A stretch of DNA of 64,000 bases from assembly GCF_963678635.1 (NCBI RefSeq), contig NC_087062.1, positions 61,791,584 through 61,855,583 on the forward strand, in the 5' to 3' direction. The DNA is from Symsagittifera roscoffensis (taxonomy: Eukaryota; Xenacoelomorpha; Acoela; Convolutidae). Shown in pieces: positions 31,501-35,522 of the stretch. The notes beneath the pieces were generated by a model, which saw only the letters and a program-made list of their open reading frames with translations, did no database searches and was not told the DNA's origin. Both the position numbers and the translations under genes were made by a program. How positions within the stretch are numbered: the first letter of the stretch is position 1; the number at the start of each line of letters is the position of its first letter.

Positions 31501-32408
31501 TAGTCTGGTGCCATGGGCAGGTGAGGTGTACGAGTTGGTGCTCTGTATCTATGGCAGCAGGGGCGGACGGAGTGTGCGAGTGAGGAACCACGCCTTCTTC
31601 ATCCTCACAGTATCTATTATGCAGGATCCGAAGGCAGAGATTGTCAAAAATTTCAAGGTTTCGTATCATTAAGGGTCATCCTATCCTTCAAGAAATTATA
31701 TCGCTTATTTCAGAAAAATTTTGAAACAGGCCAAAAAAGGCGGCGTTTCAGGCACTTTACAGGAAAAATTTGAACTAAAAATTGCGTTTTTTCGGCGCAC
31801 GCTTCCCCCTCAAATTTAGTATTGGGGCCGAAGGGCGTTAAGAAAAAATTCATGGTCTGTCAGCAAAAAATGGATATCGTAAAATAGTACAAAGGGGACC
31901 CTTTGGGTCGACAGGGGGTCGAATCTTGAGGGAAGTGAGGGAAGCGCCCAACCTCATCCCCCCAAAATCTTCTGGTGATTTTCAACATCAAAATGTTTGA
32001 TCATCTTTGTTGATTTTTCTTGTTTCAGATTAGACCGTGCGAGCAGGTGAGCAGCAGCGAGACTGACTCATTCTGCAGCTGTGTCTCTCGGAGGGCGGGA
32101 CATTCCAGGCCACACTCTCTCCCCCCAGTACAATCGCACTCCCACCTTGGGGGACCAATGGACAATGCTACCTCGGGTAACTCAGGGTGGGGTTCTATTT
32201 CTTCTTCCACGGCTGCATTGGGATGTTTGGGCCAGATGCGGATGCCTCTCTCAACTCGGCATCATTTGCCCCTCCTTTTGATGCAATTACAGACGGCTTC
32301 CAGCACCCCCACTCTCACACCTACTCCAACTCCACCCTGCTCTTCATGAATTGCAACTGGAACTTTTATATAACGGAGAGCGGTCATGGACGTTCGAATA
32401 ACCGCTGA
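6946..32408 (+). CDS. Unknown large multi-exon host gene (whole span)
   Basis: Eleven exons (6946-7524, 8267-8521, 27341-27515, 27818-27977, 28246-28448, 28729-29076, 29577-30326, 30525-31183, 31358-31657, 32029-32176, 32236-32408) join with matching phases throughout, giving about 1,250 codons ending in TGA. Exons at 6228 and 5041 may precede them. The N-terminal third is basic, Ser/Gln-rich and probably disordered. The middle and C-terminal parts are Cys-rich and look folded. I do not recognise the family and see no transmembrane segment or catalytic motif. The intron between 8521 and 27341 is about 18.8 kb because of the giant retroelement, inserted in the sense orientation. The last intron would be only 59 bases. 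Confidence 0.6.
7812..8203 (+). mobile_element. Solo LTR related to the giant element, TSD GTAC
   Basis: The 392-bp sequence begins TGGAACC and ends AACTCA, exactly as the LTRs of the element at 8643-27265 do. It shares with them long blocks around TAAGTGCTGAAA, TTAGACTAAGAAGTTGCACG and ATCCGGCCGAAAATAAGATA. It is flanked by GTAC at 7808-7811 and 8204-8207, a 4-bp target-site duplication, which shows an independent insertion followed by LTR-LTR recombination. It is clearly more diverged than the paired LTRs and carries an AATAAA that they lack. It lies in the host-gene intron 7525-8266, in sense orientation. Confidence 0.9.
7931..7958 (+). promoter_or_regulatory. LTR inverted repeat (hairpin), solo-LTR version
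   Basis: Two 13-base arms, GTGCTGAAACTAC and GTAGTTTCAGCAC, are separated by TT. The paired LTRs carry T and A where this copy has C and G, so pairing is preserved. An AATAAA lies a short way downstream in this copy only. Confidence 0.7.
8267..8521 (+). CDS. Host gene exon upstream of the giant retroelement
   Basis: Acceptor TTCTAG (AG at 8265-8266), 85 codons in phase 0, donor GTTAGT at 8522. The frame is Ser/Thr/Lys-rich (DKTEKNTNVNTENKRG at the start) and ends with SAARSFWQNRLRAQ. The giant LTR element starts 121 bases downstream. Confidence 0.65.
8639..8642. repeat. Target-site duplication CGGC, left copy
   Basis: CGGC precedes the left LTR and is repeated at 27266-27269 after the right LTR. 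Four bases is a usual duplication length for gypsy integrases, and it matches the length seen at the solo LTR. Confidence 0.85.
8643..9052 (+). repeat. Left LTR of giant element
   Basis: 410 bp, TG...CA ends. It differs from the right LTR at three positions I could find by eye (ACTG/ACCG, CTAGC/CTAAC, GACGG/GACAG). It contains the conserved 28-base inverted repeat at 8758-8785. Confidence 0.95.
8758..8785 (+). promoter_or_regulatory. LTR inverted repeat (hairpin), left LTR
   Basis: Arms GTGCTGAAATTAC and GTAATTTCAGCAC around TT. The T-A pair replaces the C-G pair of the solo LTR, a compensatory change. The same sequence recurs at 26971-26998. It is a candidate R/U5 RNA structure or a dyad protein site. 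Confidence 0.65.
9055..9071 (+). promoter_or_regulatory. Putative primer-binding site
   Basis: Two bases after the left LTR the sequence reads TGGTGCGACCATAAGTC. TGG at this place is the usual complement of a tRNA CCA end, which would make the primer tRNA end in GGTCGCACCA. I cannot say which tRNA this is. Confidence 0.55.
9141..9374 (+). CDS. Small leader ORF, unknown (77 aa)
   Basis: The first ATG downstream of the primer-binding site opens a 77-codon frame (MLYDNKLIEMSLRLNRSEPI...). It is Arg-rich and matches nothing I know. It may be a short regulatory upstream ORF or chance. Confidence 0.3.
   Translation: MLYDNKLIEMSLRLNRSEPIFRTITELPGIGRRPRTRDDIRQSRNLPNSFMIVRQKPTQTFIFRILLAMNLDFHLQT
10380..11862 (+). 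pseudogene. N-terminal gag region, frameshifted
   Basis: Coding-like sequence continues through several frames. A Lys/Arg-rich then acidic/Ser segment (NRNAFSESEASNVDELYKLK) runs to a stop at 10747-10749. A frame 10750-11050 contains SGDSPDDEEVYLFLIDAPDN and a folded-looking segment. A third short frame runs to about 11210, and the frame 11335-11862 is Thr/Gln-rich. Together they look like one long Gag N-terminus broken by indels. No known domain is visible. The start codon cannot be fixed. Confidence 0.5.
11876..13077 (+). pseudogene. gag capsid region of giant element
   Basis: The frame 11876 to about 12240 is Asn/Thr/Pro-rich, then shifts (near the T6 run GAATTTTTTCTCC) into the frame that ends at 13077. 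The latter holds a retrotransposon gag (capsid) domain: VFTGTDPEYSVEDYLNAVTA, then WIHRRTALIQTTLDGAAQKWF and FTQKFSKMFDSERNKQHQ, the standard gypsy capsid pattern. A second shift near 13068 leads into the zinc-knuckle frame. Gag would form the virus-like particle core. Both breaks are single-frame changes and could be mutations or sequencing errors. Confidence 0.8.
13070..14323 (+). CDS. gag nucleocapsid: CCHC knuckle plus Asn/Arg/Ser/Tyr-rich tail
   Basis: A frame open from about 13070 contains a canonical CX2CX4HX4C knuckle at 13214-13255 (CNYCRRYGHSISEC). It is followed by roughly 170 residues of Asn/Arg/Ser/Tyr-rich low complexity (repeated RNRSYSNNRNQ-like units, about 13380-13880) and an acidic C-terminus. 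The knuckle binds RNA in gypsy Gag. The very long basic, tyrosine-dotted tail is unusual and resembles RNA-condensing disordered regions. The end overlaps the protease frame by 82 bases, placing protease in the -1 frame, as in retroelements that use frameshifting. Confidence 0.75.
   Translation, partial: YVNRIETNTTHINNIQESDTDIVGKITEILNIFEKHPNIKGKPSFKKWCNYCRRYGHSISECRQKQQDNQNKPQKYKEPNKSFYQYMKKDQNLPNKNVYSNNSSGKPFPNNTNYTRNQSPYNSSYRGRSPERRNTQNFSQNHYNRSNSQNNYSRSNSNATQFVSRSNSQSNPRNKHYSNNQSRNSSYNRNRNYSYNRNRSYSNNRNQNYPNNRSRNNSYNRSNYHRPNDNYQNRSRNNSQNRNSSYNNQYRNYSQSPHRNNNHYNNSKHRYRSSTPKHQSHINQVQSNEETTSDPPGIDDTGNNELQLNQINCGSSDTESDTEKTISINMIAVENDYEPIIYEQPFTSHIYENQLELLHNYYIEPINTTQTAQEINKINTVNKPNENDKTKCLNTNHIYQNIQKEQPREKIWTYHFS
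14242..15270 (+). CDS. Aspartic protease region of giant element
   Basis: 342 codons. The retropepsin active site LIDSGAESN lies at residues 45-53 (Asp47-Ser-Gly), followed by the flap-like and C-terminal segments ending near IIGIPLISKY, which resembles the ILG motif of retropepsins. The remaining roughly 200 residues between protease and RT match no domain I know and are long for a gypsy linker. The frame overlaps gag at its start (-1 relation) and ends at 15270, overlapping the RT start codon at 15263 by eight bases. The protease would mature Gag and Pol. Confidence 0.8.
   Translation: MSKHKSYLPKYTKRTTQRKNLDIPFLLESPRNKEFQPPDLEIDFLIDSGAESNIINIPTWNEIKTLHPKLTPLATSSKLATAQGSTLVKYGKVQLFLLPTRTMEQNKILHKPFKQIFHVTDIKYNIIGIPLISKYIPTINILNSKLLIKDKYTKTKNTALTFFQRLNKQPPFFSKFYPIYNQQRKHLKPLSGNIYNFSIKQVYQYDKSQNKQQLFMSDFEFKPIHKFFKITISSIKYLKNTKSDIISLHVYNNTPYQVTLPLGLLGYCETNATISPIHEKAYRVNNILQLLDICQSTILNEELSINNIISNEKRNTDFFTKTPYFKPTFNITNYTTTIFNDV
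15263..16621 (+). CDS. Reverse transcriptase/RNase H, interrupted by a stop
   Basis: 452 codons. RT: a KIVLDARYFNSLI segment, TTADMNSAYNQMPL with catalytic Asp149, FNRLFFGISIGPAAFSAFM, and IIYLDDVF (catalytic Asp214/Asp215). Thumb/connection: VKFLGHNIERN and KIQEFLGMLNFLSKYV. RNase H begins near FYAMCDASNFGIGAALLQ and reaches VLFTDHKPI. The frame stops at TAA 16619-16621, but the same coding resumes immediately in the same frame (KFPNLHIVWTAGKNLALPDTLSR), so a single nonsense change, most simply CAA to TAA, has cut RNase H. All catalytic residues of RT are present. Confidence 0.9.
   Translation: MFNFEHSQITQIEFDKLAKQLLKHSTVYATSKFDVGKISSSLHFPLKPDAVFKKQRASKVPIHLHDKVNRSLDILEQYKIISPVNKEEQPKGNTFINPVIILAKGESLKIVLDARYFNSLIDESKCNWPIEPIQVILTKINGKYFTTADMNSAYNQMPLDEQSRRLTQFDIGNQQFEFNRLFFGISIGPAAFSAFMSKIFRPLILKKNAIIYLDDVFMQSQTKEEMFTVLEHYQKILQNENLKAAPDKSHFFLTRVKFLGHNIERNTITPIKSRIDAIQKLQPPTNKKKIQEFLGMLNFLSKYVYKMQLYLRPFYNILRQQNKFEWTTEHQTRFEEIKKLLTEQSSNTIPDPNQPFYAMCDASNFGIGAALLQSHSGTNKMNLISANSRLFTQAELRLSALMRECTAIIYTLTEYEFLILGSKHPTVLFTDHKPIIFLFTQKSKPNHRVYRF
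16622..17191 (+). pseudogene. RNase H end and linker to integrase
   Basis: The frame after the 16619 stop carries the gypsy tether motif ALPDTLSR, which marks the RNase H-integrase boundary. It runs to a TGA at 16973-16975 and continues open in the same frame with VFDLHDPLDTIPLSKLEIE into the integrase frame at 17192. So only one nonsense codon separates linker and integrase. Confidence 0.7.
17192..18283 (+). CDS. Integrase, HHCC and D,D35E core
   Basis: 363 codons. A zinc-binding HHCC domain (His81, His88, Cys118, Cys121; GHSGSEKTYSNF then CNDCIVCQ) is followed by the catalytic core with Asp153 (FDKKGP), Asp213 (VTDNGTEF) and Glu249 (GLVEGMN). Thirty-five residues separate the last two, as in retroviral integrases. 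The frame breaks at 18283 by a frameshift before the C-terminal domain. Integrase inserts the cDNA, and the 4-bp target duplications seen here fit its activity. Confidence 0.92.
   Translation: MKQYQNLDPVIRQLKSWHKYKTKPVKADTTILGNKTLLRYFRKFNNTTFIENTDLLEYHLNDSTVPCLPLSMILIAFNISHTQNIKGHSGSEKTYSNFTQNFYFPNAPIWIKVLCNDCIVCQLNKPYPNQKQIAQKQDFKGQSLYFNHRISFDKKGPILPSSEGNSYIMVIVDALTYYVALNPVPHYNAYYAYTTLYEHWIAKFGLPEILVTDNGTEFINNEIITLCHLYNIKHKPRTSHAPWTNGLVEGMNHSLQEYLRCIINGNDTRYTEWSADVKLFPLAYNSKITTTLGMSPYEMVLNQKPRKPIMFTANSHKNTQGHCQPNKDSICYNLPLHTHDEDHFYHPQILKLASLYTYRMDFK
18283..18609 (+). pseudogene. Integrase C-terminal domain, shifted frame
   Basis: The frame entered near 18283 contains IGTFVLIPNFNTQK, LRKRPYQINAKPTDVTYKI and IVQHRNNLLPYYP. 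This is the SH3-like C-terminal domain of gypsy integrases with a GPY/F-like position. It ends at TAA 18607-18609. The shift relative to the core is a one-base type change and may be a mutation or a sequence error. Confidence 0.75.
18649..18921 (+). CDS. Basic integrase tail or separate small basic ORF
   Basis: The frame is the same as that of the integrase C-terminal domain, beyond the TAA at 18607. The 90 codons are Lys/Thr/Gln-rich and end with SSRLRNQPRKNYKTFIPQSK, a motif of the kind found at the C-terminal tail of gypsy integrases. It may therefore be the end of Pol after a nonsense codon rather than a gene of its own. Confidence 0.5.
   Translation: MENETNEQNDIYLEKQNKKPTTTKNNTKKLDQKTPQTERKNRKMTEKILPQEQVEKSEHRESSRLRNQPRKNYKTFIPQSKILKKVEFQK
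18922..19649 (+). promoter_or_regulatory. Pol-env spacer with candidate splice acceptor
   Basis: No long frame. The sequence TTGATCATATTCACAG, with AG at 19624-19625, lies about 25 bases upstream of the ATG at 19650, where a subgenomic envelope mRNA would be expected to splice. Candidate donors are GTAAGT at 10000 and 10116 in the leader. The rest is A/C-rich with no recognised feature. Confidence 0.4.
19650..20836 (+). pseudogene. Signal-peptide, Ser/Thr/Pro-rich ORF (first 3' ORF), broken
   Basis: Starts MIRTIFSRTD followed by a hydrophobic core (IFLLFVIFITFL), a good signal peptide or signal anchor. A frameshift near 19750 moves the coding to the frame that includes 19928-20467, which is Ser/Thr/Pro-rich and mucin-like. 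A TGA at 20465-20467 interrupts it, and the same frame continues to a TAA ending at 20836, overlapping the next ORF. It could be a separate secreted or surface glycoprotein or the N-terminal subunit of the envelope. No family recognised. Confidence 0.55.
20824..23445 (+). pseudogene. Envelope-like glycoprotein region, interrupted by two stops
   Basis: One reading frame, open except for TAA at 21823-21825 and 22897-22899. It begins with a signal peptide (MYILKILIFLQLLFLI) and has many cysteines spread along the ectodomain. In the second segment (21913-22899) RCYKRIPIFY, TAVPCG and YYLLTPYP occur in order. From memory, this order and spacing recall the class III-like glycoproteins of chuviruses and of some arthropod LTR-element envelopes, which is a tentative resemblance. 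Two hydrophobic segments follow the second stop (about 22947-23000 and 23064-23105), consistent with membrane anchoring, then a Pro/His/Asn-rich tail. In an intact copy such a protein would mediate membrane fusion. This copy cannot produce it whole. Confidence 0.6.
23442..25250 (+). CDS. Unknown long ORF at the 3' end of the giant element (one stop)
   Basis: The ATG at 23442 overlaps the envelope-like stop as ATGA. The first 403 codons are intact: a Ser/Pro/Thr/Asn-rich N-terminal half, then a folded-looking half with TYYHFTNPLCLPLSITHSD, LTPRQFTYIGYKKSLKTF and FFIKTSYVFTLNIFDRKYD. A TAA at 24651-24653 is followed in the same frame by 198 open codons up to 25250, including RYIFCPITKTFNAEESRPF and IPHEFIQPIEIPILEF. 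The two parts were probably one protein of about 600 residues. No signal peptide, transmembrane segment or known motif is visible. Its place suggests an accessory gene. I do not recognise it. Confidence 0.6.
25251..26855 (+). other. 3' noncoding region of giant element
   Basis: About 1.6 kb without a convincing frame. It contains two related tracts with TTCCCCCAT/TTCCCCCAA followed by AGCAGTAAA (near 25482 and 25534), and two copies of GGCCTAACCCACC (26103 and 26147). A weak purine tract (CGGATGGG) sits immediately before the right LTR and would be the polypurine tract. It is short for that role. Confidence 0.45.
26856..27265 (+). repeat. Right LTR of giant element
   Basis: 410 bp, TGGAACC...AACTCA, three differences from the left LTR by eye, followed by the CGGC target duplication at 27266-27269. 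Its inverted repeat is at 26971-26998. Confidence 0.95.
27341..27515 (+). CDS. Host gene exon downstream of the giant retroelement
   Basis: Acceptor GACCCATAG (AG at 27339-27340), phase 0 in, phase 1 out at donor GTGAGC (27516). The frame DHQDSPKAPPVSVSFPLSQR... is Ser/Pro/His/Arg-rich. It lies 75 bases past the right LTR, so splicing must skip 18.8 kb to join it to 8267-8521. Confidence 0.6.
27818..27977 (+). CDS. Host gene exon
   Basis: Acceptor TTTGCAATAG, donor GTTAAT at 27978. Phase 1 in, phase 2 out. It contains LQITKEDLFYTGPVPPLEL, a well-ordered segment. Confidence 0.65.
28246..28448 (+). CDS. Host gene exon
   Basis: Acceptor ACTGTTTTAG, donor GTTATT at 28449. Phase 2 in, phase 1 out. 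It contains VRFQHDFEVKEVTKHRRMDC and WHICYCIPTDIMAQHYPHS, a Cys/His-containing region that looks folded. Confidence 0.65.
28729..29076 (+). CDS. Host gene exon, Cys-rich with Arg/Gly tract
   Basis: Acceptor TTGTTTTTCAG, donor GTACAG at 29077. Phase 1 to phase 1. It opens with CDRAKKFDCCYDTHRQIA, has an Arg/Gly tract (GRSRGRGRGRNSARMGGG), and continues with WWPTVKHIRYEEVERRHP. Confidence 0.65.
29577..30326 (+). CDS. Host gene exon, largest
   Basis: Acceptor TTCTTCTACAG, donor GTAGTG at 30327. Phase 1 to phase 1, 250 codons. It contains LPEQWTTEQSLELLCDASGG, a highly charged stretch (EKEIEKESRRYEKGEGEDER) and a Cys-rich segment ending FYLYDRETSFK. Confidence 0.65.
30455..30500 (+). repeat. Short fragment of the CAGGGGCGGAT repeat family
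   Basis: CAGGGGCGGATTTAGGGAGG and GGCGGACGCCCC match the terminus of the hAT-like repeat at 34049. It lies in the intron just before the exon at 30525. Confidence 0.5.
30525..31183 (+). CDS. Host gene exon
   Basis: Acceptor TATTTTTCCCAG, donor GTGAGC at 31184. Phase 1 in, phase 0 out. It contains EEESTAYCGEREDSDLCQSS and VGLSAYHKSSNIYAVPCSIS. It is rich in Ser, His and Cys. Confidence 0.65.
31358..31657 (+). CDS. Host gene exon
   Basis: Acceptor TTGGTTAG. Phase 0 in and out with a weak donor GTTTCG at 31658. It contains REVSLVPWAGEVYELVLCIY and VRNHAFFILTVSIM, a beta-rich folded segment. Confidence 0.6.
31720..31965 (-). repeat. Degenerate copy of the CAGGGGCGGAT repeat family
   Basis: Shared internal tracts are AAAATGGATATCGTAAAATAGTACAAAGG and CCTTTGGGTCGACAGGGGGTCGAATC, as in the copies at 5666 and 39312. 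Termini are lost. It lies in a host-gene intron. Confidence 0.5.
32029..32176 (+). CDS. Host gene penultimate exon
   Basis: Acceptor TTCTTGTTTCAG, phase 0 in, frame IRPCEQVSSSETDSFCSCVS... If unspliced it continues to a stop at 32347-32349. If the 59-base intron 32177-32235 (GTAACT...GGCCAG) is removed, it joins the next exon in phase 1. Confidence 0.55.
32236..32408 (+). CDS. Host gene last exon
   Basis: Begins after GGGCCAG and reads ADASLNSASFAPPFDAITDG to NCNWNFYITESGHGRSNNR and TGA at 32406-32408. Its residue composition is more protein-like than the unspliced alternative frame, which is why I favour the small intron. Confidence 0.5.
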
Positions 32409-32526
32409 AACAGAAGCATTATGTATTATAACACTAAATCTGTTAACAAAATTAATACTTCAGTATGATATTTCTTTCCGTATCGAATGCAGCCGAAAGT
32501 TACCTAAAGTGACAAGGTAAACGATA

Positions 32527-32532
32527 AATAAA
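32527..32532 (+). terminator. Candidate poly(A) signal AATAAA of the host gene
   Basis: AATAAA lies about 120 bases after the proposed stop at 32408, a typical distance. No other is closer. Confidence 0.45.
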
Positions 32533-34048
32533 AGTAAATTTACCTTAGTTCACCTAATAAAGTTAGGGTCGATTCAGTTTTGTGTAGGTGCAGATAATTT
32601 TTTGAAAAATTAGCTAAAATAAATGCTTTTCAATCATGGCAAAAACTGCAGTTTTTGTTAAGAACTATAAAGCGTGGCAAGCGAGATTTTTTAGAACGGC
32701 CAACTAATTCATAAATAAAAACTGAAACGTTCAACCATCAAACTTTGGGCAAATTTTAAATGACCCATCTGATGTTGATACCTTAGCTGACTGATTGATC
32801 ACTCAGATATTCTTCTCAAAATCATTTTGCGACTTGGTATTCATGAATAAAAAGATTTGTAATGAGACATAAAATTGATTTTAGAAGAGTAAGTCATTCC
32901 GAGTAACTCTTTTTAATCCATAGATCGTTTTCCGACTTTTTCAAAATCAAGTATTCCTGAGATGAGATATTCAACAGGGCATTTTTCATGAACTTAAAAA
33001 TTACAATTACTTGAAAAAAATTATGGTTTTTTCAGAATCAATGATTGGTTGTCGTCAGACAGGTAAAACGTATTTATTTCATGTCATTAAAAAAGTTCTG
33101 AAAAACACTAGCGAGTTTGTAAAGAGTAAATTTCCAGAATACTTCCACGAAATGAAATATTAAGACCGACACTCTTATACTATTTTGAGATATCCATTTT
33201 TGGCTAATTGACCTGAAAACTTTCCGCTTCATACTAACTTGGAGGGGAGAGCGCGCCGAAAAAAGCGATTTTTTGGTCAAAATTTTCCAAAAATTGCCTA
33301 AAAACGCCGTTTTGGTCGGTTCTTTTTTAAAAAAAAACTTGCCTGCCACGCAGAGAAATTGCTCATAAAAGGTCTGTATAATGATTGGGAGAACTCAAAG
33401 AATCAATATGGTAGATTATTTGTAAACTTAAAGAAAAAGCAAATAAAGATTCACATTTGCTGCACATTTCCCCCGCCCTTGCTAAACGATAAAGGAGATA
33501 AAAATATGGAATTTTTAGAAATAAAATTTAACGGCATACCAGATTATCATAAGAAATCAATCGTAAAATAAATGAGAATGGTATTTTGGGAGATTAACAT
33601 TAACAGTTTAAAGAAGTTATTCTACCTCAGAAATTTTCTCAAGCAAAATATTTTAGCACGCTTGTTTAAAAGCATATTTTCAAATTTTACGCGTGGCTAG
33701 CGGGCGATTCTACGGTAGGTCACTTACAGGGGGAGGTGATTGTACCGTTGATCCAAGGACTTTTACCCATCAACGGATACCTTCATGCGGAATGCTGAAC
33801 ATAATTTGAACACCGGGTGTATGGTTACCAACAAAATCTCCATTCTGAAACCCCAACAAAATACTTCCGTTTTTATTAGTGAGACACGAATTATCTTTTA
33901 ATTTTGTTGAGCTTACCTTGTAGCAAGACTGCAATAATAGCCAGAAAAGCTTTAGCTGCAACAAAAATTGTCATTTATTTTGAAGCTTTATGTGTTGAAA
34001 ATTAAAAAATTCATTGTCCAGTCAAAATGGGAAAATTGAAAAATAAAG
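32533..34048. other. Intergenic, AT-rich, with one degenerate repeat copy
   Basis: No gene seen. Near 33165-33360 there is a degenerate copy of the CAGGGGCGGAT-family interior (GAGATATCCATTTTTGGC and a GGGGAGAGCGCGCC tract). Confidence 0.5.
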
Positions 34049-34480
34049 CAGGGGCGGATTTAGGGGGGGGGGGGCGCTGGCGGACGCCCCCCCCCCTCAG
34101 GGATTCGACCCCCTGCCGACCCAAAGCCCCCCCCCCCCTTTGATACTTTTTCAGAAATCCATTTTTGGCCGACCGACCCTAAAATTTTTCTAAAGGCGCC
34201 TTTGGCGCCAATATATGCTAACTTTGAGGGGGAGCGCGCGCCAAAAAAAACGCGATTTTTTTGTCAACATTTTTCAAAAAGTGCCCAAAAACGGCTTTTT
34301 TGACTGTTTTTTCAAAAACTTGCCTGCGGCGCAGAAAATTTAGCCAAAATAGGGGCAAAACAGTGCTTTGGGAGAGCTCGAAAAATCAATTTGGTCGACC
34401 TAAAAAAAAGGTCGTCAAAATTATGGAATTTTTTTTGAAAATCAGCCCCACCCCTCGAGAAAATCCTACATCCGCCCCTG
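34049..34480 (+). mobile_element. Complete hAT-like non-autonomous element, 8-bp TSD AAATAAAG
   Basis: The 432-bp element starts CAGGGGCGGATTTAGG and ends CCTACATCCGCCCCTG, so the ends are inverted repeats. It is flanked by AAATAAAG at 34041-34048 and 34481-34488, an 8-bp target-site duplication as made by hAT transposases. It contains long C and G runs and a GGATTCGACCC tract and encodes no transposase. Other copies lie at 5666, 30455, 31720, 33165 and 39312. Confidence 0.88.
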
Positions 34481-34488
34481 AAATAAAG

Positions 34489-35522
34489 GGCCTTTTGATC
34501 ATATCAGAATGAGTTTAATTTAAAGCGGAGAAAGGTGTTAATCAAACTAATAATGGCCGAAATATTCTGGTGTAGTTTTTGGAAAATTCGGAATGAGGTT
34601 TCTACTTACGCGTATTCCAAATATTCAAATTGCAGTATAAAAAAGCATTGGGTTTCCTGAAAAAAAATCACCAAGACCTATATATGTATTCACTACGTTC
34701 ATGTCTACTAATAGTTAAGAGCAAAGTTTGTCAAGTCAGAAGATCTTTGTAAGGATTTTTAATTCGCTTTTCACATATTTAGATTGCGTGTTTTTTTTCG
34801 AATTGGAAAGTCTGAAATTTGTTCACGCTCAATTCAAGTTTGACAGTTGGGAGATGAAAATCGATTTCAACTTTGAGACGCAAAAGTATGTTGGCCAGGA
34901 AAATAAACAGTACGGGAAAACCATAAGTAAAAATCAGATAAAAATTCACCTGGAACTTAATTTCTTTTAAGAGTAACTAGTCATCTATGTCAGATTCTAC
35001 ATCGTTCAGCATTATTGAAGTCGAACGCCACGGTTTACTTACTTTCACTCTATTCCTTCACGTTGAATTTTTTTCGAACTTTCAATTAGTAACACAATGG
35101 CAAAACATTAAAACTCAGAAATGTCAAAATAACAAACAAACGACACTCAAGTAATCAAGTATATCAACGCACATATTTAAGGGCGAAAATACGTAAGCAC
35201 AAACGCAAAATCGCTGCCACTGCAGAGATCAAGTCATTAAATTGCACTTTTTCGATTGGCAAAACTTAAGCTGAACTGAAACGCTAAGGGTGATCATTAC
35301 TATCACAAAGCTAAGAAAGTTAAGTAGATTTAGTAAACTAGTTGTAAGACAAGTTTTAAGAGTTCTGTCGTTCAAAGTTTCCGGCTGAAACACTGATGGA
35401 GCCCCGGCAGTGATTCGACAAACGACGGCAATGTTGAGACATAACATACCCATGTATAATTATAACTGACCTACAGTTTGCTATGACTGTATAGCTAGAT
35501 CTAAATGAGATACCGTGCCTCA
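34489..35522. other. Intergenic region
   Basis: No convincing gene. A short stretch (AAAATCACCAAGACCTAT near 34667) recurs at 42858 and 43354, so part is a dispersed repeat. Confidence 0.45.
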
